64,000 bases of DNA from a virus. The notes beneath the pieces were generated by a model. That model was not told the origin of the DNA. It did no database searches and saw only the letters and a list, made by a program, of their open reading frames with translations. Location of the stretch: IMG/VR virus record IMGVR_UViG_3300002518_000003, positions 12,933-76,932 of that record. One strand, 5' to 3'. A program made the translations under genes and the position numbers. Numbering within the stretch: the stretch's first letter is position 1; each line of letters begins with the position of its first letter. Below, in pieces: positions 21,201 to 29,600 of this stretch.

Positions 21201-21757
21201 CCTACAAGCGCAGCGCCGATAGGCTCGCCGTCATCTACAGGAAGAGATCTTCTAAGCAGCTCGTTCTCAACCTCACAGAAAGGGGTCTTTTTGAACTCTT
21301 GAATGAGAGGGAGGAAGCTACGATTGATGACCTCTGAGAGAGAGAACCCTCGAAGAGTGTCTTGTGTTATGACAAGGTTTACTGTGAATGAAAGCGTGCC
21401 ACGACCAGACCTGGCTTTCATGGAGGTGTTTGTTCTAAGTGTGTCCCACTTATAGTTTACATCGTGACCCTCAATGCTAATTGCTGTCGGAGGACAGAAG
21501 AAGATAAGGTCATTGATTCGAAAGTGACCTTCGCCAAGAGTCGCTCCTACGCCATCTTTTCCTGTATTGTATGGATGATCTACAAGCTTTCTGTCTAATC
21601 GTCCTGTTGCAGCGGCCGTACTGGGAGCATTGAAGTCCTCAACCTCAGAGTCGTCAAACTCAACGCTGGAAACACTGTAGTCAGGAGGAGCGTTCAGATC
21701 GATTACTTCAATCTGTCCAAAGGTCTTGTCTCCAGGTACGCCATCTCTAAAAGCCAT
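15281..21757 (-). CDS. Giant baseplate hub with M15 peptidase, SLT lysozyme and C-terminal membrane segment
   Basis: A 2158-aa fusion. Residues ~450-520 form a VanY/M15B D,D-peptidase-like domain: S452-K-H454-Q-D-A-T-A-L-D461 fits the zinc motif SxHxxGxAxD (with Ala for Gly), and E512-P-W-H515-W completes the site. Residues ~550-640 are a transglycosylase-like (SLT) domain with VSVE569SNFNP, GLVQLSP and a later YHVG. A late-control-D-like hub region follows around residues 1400-1500 (VQVRLGYSNN, VFNGQIVGVEGNE). Near the C-terminus there is an Ala/Gly repeat (~2023-2055) and a hydrophobic segment (~2063-2086) that could span a membrane. The likely role is the tail-tip hub that cuts both glycan and peptide during penetration. 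Folds are inferred from motifs. Confidence 0.85.
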   Translation of the reverse strand: MAFRDGVPGDKTFGQIEVIDLNAPPDYSVSSVEFDDSEVEDFNAPSTAAATGRLDRKLVDHPYNTGKDGVGATLGEGHFRINDLIFFCPPTAISIEGHDVNYKWDTLRTNTSMKARSGRGTLSFTVNLVITQDTLRGFSLSEVINRSFLPLIQEFKKTPFCEVENELLRRSLPVDDGEPIGAALVGINVTTMQGLPGTLNVLLRFLWFNYKPFTPNFKYRTSWTNQGVDRERAIYKAKGDLGYRTLKGSPGRIYNSTAEYPTTRFNRSGAAMLHFREDLMRVRSYERDDIDIIKEPTRRTMDFGADTAFSFWEVNVPTTPPPSAFRFIKEFTNYEFSHPSKESTYKSGGNSKVNALRAQESREGNLHRFKSKGRWRKASMGTFTSFERMRAACNQEIGEDIWVASAWRSQSSQTYLWKKSLADHDGNWRKARKWVAPPRGLEMPDGSIAPGSKHQDATALDLKWTNMSFVENKAGRRKYLSRHNVGQLRGDRVYGWLKRNADRFSFVPYDAEPWHWNYAGPEEASLSAELNTSGEVKEKAPPAIYKDIIEVADGNNIPRSLALALVSVESNFNPDKIGDEGQAGLVQLSPSALLSLGLGAQEDVLDPRINLEAAFSYLADLSARYGNWTNALQAYHVGADEYDLNPTRIPDSVNKRIADVVARVRSDFKDPALADSIVRGDRAGELTPKRPDRFRETTTPNIEKKIFLRERAVLLARLTDEAKRVGSAHDMASVKTLTEAHGWLGKVVTGLTEEDKIALGLWAHANSEYDFFSLENLTPNKSGGLVLSKSRNQINAEIERRISGIELSLNRSWIEKNGSETEGWHLIEDQITKKRVFKRRNSFYIGESKESVCITFMNFGFMHKIVALPVLGWRYPTLQYMGSVSPRVTMAIAFIGEEGREELKNLLDMIQKQADYAINLRELHKTLGIIVDNSLLNAVGIKQLLLEDWKIETSPSEKDTVMMTLDFVDNSIKKSDEFSVPLIKGVSEVANGLIRLILKRGNVSAIRKDGNFRERTPITEDEVRSTAQATAVAFGLRAKTVDDGRGGVTTVHTEESLDKIHFEATGSTGDERMDAVIGPMLQLFNMFGEEIEDYPETYRLGDYFIDHLTTTDFQLKGWPTTPKQKNQLIYRGKSGQFDLFTRKMEVFIHHILMPNLQLSKDREVNKILQKLNVSGVVGAKPCYPDLDLPPNPITGQIVDMNPDFYFYNASDVIHGNPTEKRSHSSEKYDTYRKRGLKALRNSFNHFLVEQAGNASETLTRDPEIHPERSAGGDGKVDGVQVYDPLTGNNAGATSLALTEMKTSNQTRSGPKPNAQNWDEAVDEEFAKSGGSYSLYDEVPKGTFLPEGRDLLEQDMTLEGSTRIFERYMKNDFLEEKLTMRRAYPTFKVFFIEEDQPGKPWKVFDDFYGINSVSEIRIVRSRKIAADLCLIQVTNVAGTLTNRQFPEFRGAVLHELGLSDNGNHQSLTSKRAKEKIHDQDKTKENPFHSTLLKEGTKVQVRLGYSNNFDELETVFNGQIVGVEGNELLTLICQSYATELVAIQRGEDPKQKFGWFNSDTDELLSLLIASPECKHFGRWKIKDIGIGPRHLQLHPDGGGHKRWGFVDTPADDNIYPEPFDDMVLDWDNFWTEYVVYHTTIWDVFKEMELRHPGWIASPVPYDDRMTMFFGLPSMQYFYRDPKSLEERKRYSLFKNNILQEVIKTLDLGAYGSVPSTYWSASALGTVNHLPSLLNKNFGTVASGSYSPKAILQFMDIVNENTEMYSSLMKRDESQAFAERALLTQSKDVAAFVQLADDPEKRRVLEEALNRLGEGNITAADVLLGDMIRSFRSYHMVTSEHDIIHNDIKADHRGTFNSVSVDWSSSPSGGDSGVAGRPDGGTETIAIDDHIRKDHLRHTYIAEPNCEGRFLAVRYGIGHLMRSLKDTYKGTLTIIGNPKMKPHDIVHLLDSYTDMAGPFEIEQVVHTLSSSTGFITEITPDLCVNARRGAMLSVADAMGQVSVRAHQSLVELMGGKQSKTPVAHAHAAGAAAAAGAAAAGAAGAAAAGAAAAGAAVAKGAGTIAAVAAGWFPAVVIGSSLLILAAGGYKFAKYATTREPVIITPLTRAGKPFVSGFDGFESDGLFTSIGGQWRHFAHSFKDGINVMGMYYDAITASYWNGT
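15600..15690 (-). repeat. GC-rich 15-bp direct repeats coding an Ala/Gly tract
   Basis: The unit gcgcccgcagcagcc (plus strand) recurs several times, with partial copies, between about 15600 and 15690. In the hub gene it encodes Ala-Ala-Gly-Ala-Ala-type pentads. The stretch is far GC-richer than its surroundings. It directly precedes the hydrophobic segment and probably works as a flexible or helical linker. Its length could vary by replication slippage. Confidence 0.85.
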
Positions 21758-21760
21758 TAA

Positions 21761-24700
21761 TTAAATCCCCATTCTCTTCATGATGTAATCCTCATCTACG
21801 TGTGACCTGTGATCATTCATTGTAACGTTTGTTGATGTGCCTGGGCCAAGAAGGGCGCCAAGGTTACGACCTACATTGTAATTGGCAAGTCTCTTTTGAG
21901 CAACAGCATTGACCTGAACTTCTCTTCCCGGTGTAACTCTGGCAGTCTGAGGCCCTGGCGCAGGAGTGCTTGGTTGCCCTCCTGTCGGTGAGGTCATTCT
22001 TCTTGCCTCGTCCTGAGAATCCATCCTGGCATTCAAGTGTCCTGGGTCGCCAAGTGCCATGCTTGTAACAAGACCTGCACCTATCCCGATCGCCCCCCAC
22101 TTCGCATGGGGTTTGAAGTGACTGACCAACTGGCCAAGGTTTGTCTTGACACTTCTTGCTGCCATGGCCAATCCACTCTTGACCTTGCCCCCCGCAGCCT
22201 CTTGAATGTACTGAGCGGCAGGGTGCATGTTACCAGTCCTTCTCAGCTCATCCGACAACTTGAAGAGGTCCTCTACGGAAGCGTTCTTCTTTGAGAACAG
22301 CTTCATTGTTCTGAGCTCTGGATTGTCTACCTGGAATCGACTGGTGGCAGCAAGTATATCATCAGCAACAGACAACATGTCCTCCAAGGCCTTGTCTCCT
22401 GTTGGTGTTCCGTCTGAGGGCATCAGGTTCGTAACGATGTCCTTGAACTCTTGTAATCTTCCCACGTCTCCTCTTCTTAAGATATCCACTGCTCTTGAGG
22501 CAGACTTTGCGCCGCTTGCAATCTCTTTGTCTCCAACGTACTTTGCCTTGATGATACGCTCTGTCAGGTTGTGAAGAAGAGAGCCTGCCTTCCTGATGTT
22601 CTTAGGGCTTGTCGTCTCTCCTGCATATGCTCTGAGAGCGATGTTGGATACATTGGAGATGTTACCTACCATCTGCTTCTCAAGGAAGGCCTCTGTATAG
22701 CGAGCCGCCATTCTCTTTTGGAATCCGGAAGAGCCGGGTGTGAATACCTCGGCAGTATTATACACGGCCTTGGAGCTCTTCTTCAGAGACTCTTGAATTG
22801 TCATTTGAGTCTTTTGATATTCATGTTGAGCTATGGACATGTTCGTTGCGCGACGGATCGTTGGTGCATCCGTGAAGCCGTGCTCAGCCAATGTGGTCTG
22901 TACAAGGCTGCCTACCTCTTCAACCGTAGATGTCCTTGCTGCGATAGACCCTTCTGTAACAGAGTGGGCGAGCGCATAGGCCTTCTTCTTATTTGGATCG
23001 AGCGCATGAAGATAGACCTGGTCAGCATCGAAGTCGCCACCAAGAGCAGCAAGGAAGTGCTCGTCTGCAAAGACCTGTGCTCTGCTGACTCTGCTCGCGC
23101 TGTTCCTGACCTCTGTGGATACAGAGTGGTCATCCATGATCCTTTCGGCGCTGGCGAACCTGGTCACCGCTGCACGATACAGGCCTTCGATAGGTTGACG
23201 ATGTATCGTCCCGTAGATATGTCCTTTAAGAACTCTGCCTGCGCTTCCTCCCTTCTTGAAGGCTGCACTCTCTTCTTTCGACAGGTTGAAGAACTTATGA
23301 GCGGTCTCGTTCTTTAGAACGAACGCATTTGGCATACTCTTCTTTCCGATTGGAACGTTCTCGACAGGTCCGGTCCCAGGAACGAAACCTCTTAAGTCGC
23401 CCCCTGCGATTCCCTCAAGGCTAGACTGAAGCTGAAGCTGAACAGAGTTCTCCAGAGGACCTGCGAAGGCATGCTTACCTGCCATCCTCTTTCCCATCGT
23501 CGCATCTCTGACAGAGCCAAAGTATTCACCTAGGTCTTGAGCAACGCCCTCTGCATAATCACCTGGGTCAGGCCCAAGTCCGGCGGCACCGCTCAAGACC
23601 CTATTCAAAGAAGCATCCATGCTCTTTAGCACTGTCTTCTCTGCGTCTGTGGCATAGGCTCCGACATGACCTGACTGATGCATGCCAGGCCTGAGGTAAC
23701 GAACACCTCGAGTCTTGTCTCCTACTCCTGTAGGAACCTCGAACGTGGAACCAAGATCGATGGCGAACTCTTCTCCTGCCACGCCAAGTTGTTCTAGAGC
23801 TCCGCGTCTCACAGAGGGATCTGCTGAGAAGAACCTCTCACGAACAGAGCCGGTAAGCTCATCAACATGAACGACATTGTCTGGGCGCTGCGTTCCAGAC
23901 ATGGACATGATCTTCATGTTGTCTGCAAGGCTCTCTGCCTTCCCGCTTGTGCCCTCAAGGATAGACTCTGCAACCTCGCCCATTCCTTGCATCCTGAACG
24001 CATTGATCACTCTCTCATCTGCTGAGCCTCGAGTAAACGCACCAAGCATCTCGGGAGTACCCTGCGCTGCAGCCTGAACATTCCATACACCAACCTCACC
24101 GTATCTCTTTCCCATGCCCTCCCATGCGCGAGATGAAACATTCGCATTCGTGCTCATCAAAGCATCAAGTGTTGTTCCAGCCTGTCGTGCATCGATGATC
24201 CCCAAATCTGTGCCTGCACGAAGGAGCGCATTTCGTACCTTGATTGGATCTGATCCCTCGTTTCGAATCATCTGCCCAGCGACACCGTACTTGTCAGTCT
24301 TTGTAAAGAGGGGATCTCCCATGCGCTTTCCGTAGAGAGTCTCCTCAGCCAATGCCATTGCGCTCTGCCACTGAGTCTTTGTCATCTGGCCCTGCGGGCC
24401 TTGCTGCATACGCATGCTGATCTCGTTACCAAGAGCAAACGACCACTCGTCGAAGTTCGCTCCTCCGATAGCCTTTGCGCCCTCTGTGGTAAGGAAGCTT
24501 GAACCAGCGACTCTTCTCATGTACTCACGACCCTGCGTCCGGCTTCTGAAGGTATACCCACCAGTGAGTCTCCGCTTGAACAACTTGTTGGACATGCCCT
24601 GAATAGAGATGACCGCCTCGTTGCCTTGTCTGATCTGTGATGTCGCCATCGCTTCTGAAAGAGCGAGCGCCATGGCAGATCTCCTCTGGAACTCCCTGTG

Positions 24701-26656
24701 CCTCATGAATCCCTTGACGGTCTTCTTCGAGTACTTGGTTCCTTGGAACTTCATTCCAACATCTACATTGTGAATCTCACTTCCACCAAGCTGCAACGAC
24801 ACAGGGCCTACCTCACCAGAAGGCAGTGTCCCCTGTACGAACTTGACGTTCTCCACTCGTTGCACTCCACCGTATCTAGAGCCTTCGATAAACTCTGATC
24901 CTGAAGAGAAGCCAAGAAGCTCTCCCTGGCGGAGTGTAAACATGTCAGTAAGCTGAGCCTCGTTCGGAGCCTGCTTGATATACTCCCACAAAGTATTGTT
25001 TGCGACAGCCTGTGACAACTCGGCATCTGTTCGCATCATTGCCATTATCCTTGATGTCTTTTCACCGACCTGTGGATGAGTGAGGTCAATAGAGTGAGAG
25101 AATGCCTTCTCAAACTCAGCACTTCTCATTCTATTGGAACCCAAGAACTCCTCGGCCCCAATCCTTGAGACATCAGAGCCAAGTCCCTCCATCCCCGCGA
25201 TATGACCCCAAGCGTCTTGGGATACAGACACGACTCTCAAGGCCATCTCTGGGTCTTTCAGCTCCTGGCCGATCGCCGCTCTTCCAATAGAGGAAGCGTA
25301 AGCAGATAGATTCAAACCTGCTGGCCCTTTCCTAAGCCTAAGCTCTCTTGCGAGCTGGTCTGGTCGTGCTTGAGAATACGCACCCGTGAACGAAAACCTG
25401 TTCCAGTTGGCATCTGGATTGAGGAAGACGTTCTTCTCAATCGCCTGAGGAGACGAGATGACATCCTTGCCCCATCTGGAGAAGCCTTCAACATAGGCTC
25501 TCTGGTTCCATTCGAGACCCCTCTCCGCCAACAGGCCGGTCTCTACCACCTTGACCTCACTTCGAACCCTGTGTCCTCGGAACCCATGAGCAAGGTCATC
25601 GACGGTTCTGTTACCAAGGTCATTGGACTCGAAGATCACTTCGTTCAAGATCTCTCTCTTTAGAGCCTCTGCGCTATGATAGTTCTGCCTGCTTGTACCA
25701 CCCTGCAAGCGCCCATACTCCTCTCTCATCTTTTCCATCATGTAGACATCCAAATGCTTTGTCATGCCAGGTGGAGGAGTAAGAGGAATCGGTTTCATGC
25801 TGTCCTTGATTGTTGCTAGGAATGGCATTACCTCCCCTGCTCTCTGAACCATCCTTGGAGTGACAACCTGGCTGCCATGCTTGCCCAAGAACATGGTAGC
25901 CCCTTTGTCGCTGCCTCCCATGAATACTGTAAGAGGAAGTTCGATCAAAGACTTGTTGGTTCTGAATCGAATGGATGAGGCCATGTTGTGTTGGGCGTGC
26001 TTGCCAAGAGAAACCGTTGTTCCCTTTCCCATGGTCTCTGCCAAAGCGTTGATAGCTGTAGCCAAATCTGCTCTTCCAGAAAGACCTTGCTTGGCCAATA
26101 CGTCTGCCGTGATCTTCTTTCCTTTGTTGATACGTGTCCATTTTGCTGCGCTTGACTTATGAAGACCAGGAATCTGAGCTATGCCCTTGTTCGATTCAAG
26201 TGTCGCTCCTGAGGCTGTCAGGCGATTCATGTATGAGGAGACTGTGCCCGAGAACTCAGGTCTGCTTTCTAAATACTTACCCAAGGACTTGACGTCTTCA
26301 AACTTTCCTATGTCTGTCGCACCACCGAACTTACGAGAGGCGAGAGACCAGGCAGCGCGAGCGCGCGACCTGCCGGTCCACCACCGCTCCGAGATCTTGG
26401 CACCGCTCGGTGCAAAAAGTTCCCCCGCTAGAACCGCAGCTTCGCTTGCTCCCATGACGGGACCAGGACGTCGTCTGTGAAATGCGGAAAGTCCACCAAA
26501 AAGACTCATGGTATCTTTCGCCTTTCTCCATGGAGCAGCGAAAGCATTGTAATCCATCGTACTGAACCCGGCATAGCCCATGTAACCAAAGCCAGACAGC
26601 GCCATGCCAGGAGCCAGATAGTCAGAGACAAAGTCTCGTTGTGTATCGTATTTCAT
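21761..26656 (-). CDS. Giant virion protein with RNA-polymerase beta-prime-like DFDAD signature
   Basis: A 1631-aa protein in the tape-measure region, just before the hub. Residues 1208-1212 read D-F-D-A-D in the context LGGDFDADQVYLHAL, which parallels the RNA polymerase beta-prime active-site loop NADFDGDQMAVH. About 50 residues upstream, IHR1153QPIEGLYRAAV parallels the RxPTLHRLGIQAF element that precedes that loop. Spacing and order agree with the catalytic double-psi barrel. All three Asp are present, while the usual Gly is Ala. I could not place the partner barrel with its two lysines. The N-terminus has a Gly/Met-rich hydrophobic stretch. The likely role is a virion-carried, injected polymerase-like protein, or a tape-measure protein derived from one. 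Some other virion function remains possible. Confidence 0.7.
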   Translation of the reverse strand: MKYDTQRDFVSDYLAPGMALSGFGYMGYAGFSTMDYNAFAAPWRKAKDTMSLFGGLSAFHRRRPGPVMGASEAAVLAGELFAPSGAKISERWWTGRSRARAAWSLASRKFGGATDIGKFEDVKSLGKYLESRPEFSGTVSSYMNRLTASGATLESNKGIAQIPGLHKSSAAKWTRINKGKKITADVLAKQGLSGRADLATAINALAETMGKGTTVSLGKHAQHNMASSIRFRTNKSLIELPLTVFMGGSDKGATMFLGKHGSQVVTPRMVQRAGEVMPFLATIKDSMKPIPLTPPPGMTKHLDVYMMEKMREEYGRLQGGTSRQNYHSAEALKREILNEVIFESNDLGNRTVDDLAHGFRGHRVRSEVKVVETGLLAERGLEWNQRAYVEGFSRWGKDVISSPQAIEKNVFLNPDANWNRFSFTGAYSQARPDQLARELRLRKGPAGLNLSAYASSIGRAAIGQELKDPEMALRVVSVSQDAWGHIAGMEGLGSDVSRIGAEEFLGSNRMRSAEFEKAFSHSIDLTHPQVGEKTSRIMAMMRTDAELSQAVANNTLWEYIKQAPNEAQLTDMFTLRQGELLGFSSGSEFIEGSRYGGVQRVENVKFVQGTLPSGEVGPVSLQLGGSEIHNVDVGMKFQGTKYSKKTVKGFMRHREFQRRSAMALALSEAMATSQIRQGNEAVISIQGMSNKLFKRRLTGGYTFRSRTQGREYMRRVAGSSFLTTEGAKAIGGANFDEWSFALGNEISMRMQQGPQGQMTKTQWQSAMALAEETLYGKRMGDPLFTKTDKYGVAGQMIRNEGSDPIKVRNALLRAGTDLGIIDARQAGTTLDALMSTNANVSSRAWEGMGKRYGEVGVWNVQAAAQGTPEMLGAFTRGSADERVINAFRMQGMGEVAESILEGTSGKAESLADNMKIMSMSGTQRPDNVVHVDELTGSVRERFFSADPSVRRGALEQLGVAGEEFAIDLGSTFEVPTGVGDKTRGVRYLRPGMHQSGHVGAYATDAEKTVLKSMDASLNRVLSGAAGLGPDPGDYAEGVAQDLGEYFGSVRDATMGKRMAGKHAFAGPLENSVQLQLQSSLEGIAGGDLRGFVPGTGPVENVPIGKKSMPNAFVLKNETAHKFFNLSKEESAAFKKGGSAGRVLKGHIYGTIHRQPIEGLYRAAVTRFASAERIMDDHSVSTEVRNSASRVSRAQVFADEHFLAALGGDFDADQVYLHALDPNKKKAYALAHSVTEGSIAARTSTVEEVGSLVQTTLAEHGFTDAPTIRRATNMSIAQHEYQKTQMTIQESLKKSSKAVYNTAEVFTPGSSGFQKRMAARYTEAFLEKQMVGNISNVSNIALRAYAGETTSPKNIRKAGSLLHNLTERIIKAKYVGDKEIASGAKSASRAVDILRRGDVGRLQEFKDIVTNLMPSDGTPTGDKALEDMLSVADDILAATSRFQVDNPELRTMKLFSKKNASVEDLFKLSDELRRTGNMHPAAQYIQEAAGGKVKSGLAMAARSVKTNLGQLVSHFKPHAKWGAIGIGAGLVTSMALGDPGHLNARMDSQDEARRMTSPTGGQPSTPAPGPQTARVTPGREVQVNAVAQKRLANYNVGRNLGALLGPGTSTNVTMNDHRSHVDEDYIMKRMGI
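22990..23330 (-). other. Candidate double-psi beta-barrel catalytic region (RQP ... DFDAD)
   Basis: This sub-region of the 1631-aa protein spans roughly residues 1109-1223. It runs through PIGKKSMPNAFVLKN, the GTIHRQPIEGL element and the metal-binding triad D1208, D1210, D1212. In cellular RNA polymerases the three Asp of DFDGD hold the catalytic magnesium, and the RxP element lies at the template-product hybrid. The resemblance is seen by eye; the assignment as a barrel is inference. Confidence 0.5.
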
Positions 26657-29600
26657 TTAGAGTAGACCCATCCTGTTCATATACCTTTCAATCTCTTCCG
26701 TATTGTCTTGATCAACGCTTACACTCGCTCTGTCATATGGCGAAGGGTTTGAACTGACATCAATATTAACATGTCCGCTAGCACTGAGCATCTTAAAGAT
26801 TTGACCCTCTGCGTCTGAGGATCCTGCATTTCTCATCTCATCCACGGCATCATCTATGTAAGGCTTCCTTGCCAGGTCTCTTACCTGTGTCTCCCACAGA
26901 CCAAAGTCGTGAAAGTCCTTTCCCTCCTCCATGACAAACTTCAGCTTTATGTCCTCTAGATCTACGTCTGGTCTCCAACCTACCCAGTCACCCCCAGGAA
27001 GTCCCTTCTCCGAGAAGTGCTTCTGAGCCTCTTTCATTCTCAGGAAGTCAGAGAACTGGTTACCTGCCCACTGGTCATCCGCCTTCGCTCTTTCATATTC
27101 GTCCCAGTTTTCCTCTGTAGCCTCTCTTCCTTCTGTCGATCTCATGAACTCGATGTGGTCCATCAAGCCCTTCTGGCCATCTGTGATGTTTCGTTGGGAA
27201 ACAATTTGGGCCATCAACTGCTTCTGATACTGAGCTTCAAGGATACCCTTGCTCTGCTCGTCTACCAGAGACATGGCCTTCTTCTGCTCTCTTGGTGTGG
27301 ACAGGTCGAACATGGCACGGATATATTCTCTGTCTCTTTTATCCAAGACCTTCTCAACAGACGATCTCTTTCCGTATGGGTCTGCTCCAAACTTTGTAGA
27401 CTCTGCACGCCGACCTGAGTGAGCAGCAGCCCTTCCTTGTCCTGTCTGTCTGAACTGTCCTTCAAGATTTCTCTGCTTTACATACTCAAGCATATCGAAG
27501 TGCTTTTGAATATCTCTTCGTTCCTGCTCCATTCCTGGGATGGCATTGATACCAAAGAGTCTTCCAGCTGAGTGCACCGCTGGACTGATGAAGTGTTCTA
27601 TAGGACGGAACCATGAGGGATAATCTGTACTATATACACGCTCTCCAGCGTACGCAGTATTGACATCTGTCCCGCCAGAAAACTTGTGAACAGGAGAGAA
27701 GGGAATGATCTGTTCCATGGGGTTGGCCCTGCCAACTCTTACCATCGCTCCCCAAAGACTGCCCATGATGCCTTGACCCTCTCTGTCTGTAAACTGCCTA
27801 CCCTCCTCCTTCTCTCTGATCTGTCTAAGGGTCTCACCGACCATCTGCTCTTGTTCTTCTGTAAGCGAACCACGGCCGATCGCCCCACCGATCTTAGACC
27901 TCACGTCTCTGAACTCCTTGCTATAAGGAGCGACATCTGCAAGGATCTTGAACTTGTATGCCAGAGGATAATCTTCCATATCCGTGCCCTTCAATTCAGC
28001 ATACCTATGCTCAAAGCCTGGGCCAGGTAATCTTAGCTCACCCTCTGGCACCTTTGTATAAGGATCACCTGTCTGGAAGTTGATATAGTGACCAGAGCCT
28101 GGCATCCATGAAGGCATGGTGTTCGGAAGAGGGTTCATCTCCTCTATCTGGAAACGTTTGGATGGATTGAAACGACGGTAGGCTTCAGAGGCAGTACCTG
28201 CACCACCAAGGTTCAGATCCCAGTACTCCCTCCTTACAGATGTTATATCTGCAGCACTCTGTAAGAGTGGCCTCTCATCAAAGATGTCAGCACTACCAGT
28301 GAACTCTTTCTTCACTGCTCCAAACATGAATCCAGGCAGACCAATGGCCTCTTGGATCCTATAAGCTAATTCTCCTGCCTGAGATCTTAGAGAGTATGGA
28401 GAGTCGGGAGCAGGACCACCTGTGCCACCGAGGGCCATAGAGGGGTCTGAGCCGCCCGTTGAGGGCGTTGCAAAGGTTCCCTTGCCCTCGTACCCCCCTG
28501 GAGCCAACTCGTCCGTGTGCATGAGCCTAGGGGGCTTAAAGATCTTTCCCAATGTTGCGGCATAGATTGTGCCCAAAGGACCAAACCCGGCGTCATCGGG
28601 ACCGGTGATGGCGTAAGGCCTGTCATGGTAATGCTTCTTCTCAAGGTAATATGGGTCAGCAATGAGATTGGCCAGCTTGGAAAGAGGACTGTTGGCCAGG
28701 TTGTCTCCATAGATACCGTGCTCTCGAGCGTCGATCATGGAACGAGCATATGCATTCGGGCGGTGATACATCGTATTGGTTCCTTCGTATGGGGTCCTAC
28801 CCATCTCCCAGAACCTACCCTTCTTTATAGCGACCTCTCTTTGGCCACTGTACTCTGCTCGAAGTTGATCTACTCTCTTTTCGGAACCCAGTGCGCCTGG
28901 AAGGAAGGGCATGACCATCGCCGCTGCTCCGACCGCTGCCATGATTCCCCACTGCCTTCCTCTTGTGACCTTCTTTCCACCTACAAGTCTGCTAAGTGAA
29001 CCAGGAAGAGAGTGCTCCTTTTGGCGGACAGATCTCCATGCCCAATCCTTTGCAACACCTCTGTCATAGATTGAACCGAGCATACTTCCTGTGAGATATG
29101 CCGACATCGGGAATGCGGCCAAGCCCATATAGCTTGTACTGCCAGGAGCTTTCTCCCTCTGCCATTCACCTAGTCTTGTCAGACCTGTGATCTCAGAAGC
29201 TCTGGCGTACATCATGTGAGCACTGGCATGAGCAGCGTGACCTAGTTGTCCAGGTGTCTTGTTGAGCAAGGCGTTGGTGAACATGCCGACACCGTAATAG
29301 GCACCGTAGAGACCGGCGACAAGAGGAACGGCTCTCTTCACATGTCGACCCCAGAGCTGGCCAAGGCCAGCGCCTTCCATCGCTCCTGCCCCACCTACAC
29401 CAAATCTGTTCTTTAAAGTCTTCTCATAGATCTGATAGCTTGTGCTGTCCTTTGATCTTTGCAAGAGGTCATTGATAGTTCCCTGTGAACCTCTCATGAA
29501 GTCATGAATGACCTCAATCGGATCGTCCAACAGGCGGAAGTATCTACTTGAAAGCTCAGTGGCTACGGCATGCAGGTTGCGACCCCATGCCTGTCTTCTG

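Noticed and set aside
22990-23060. EF-hand/dockerin-type calcium loop at DFDADQVYLHAL
   Set aside because: The twelfth position of the loop is Leu and not Glu/Asp, and the sixth is Gln and not Gly. The upstream RQP element fits a polymerase barrel better.
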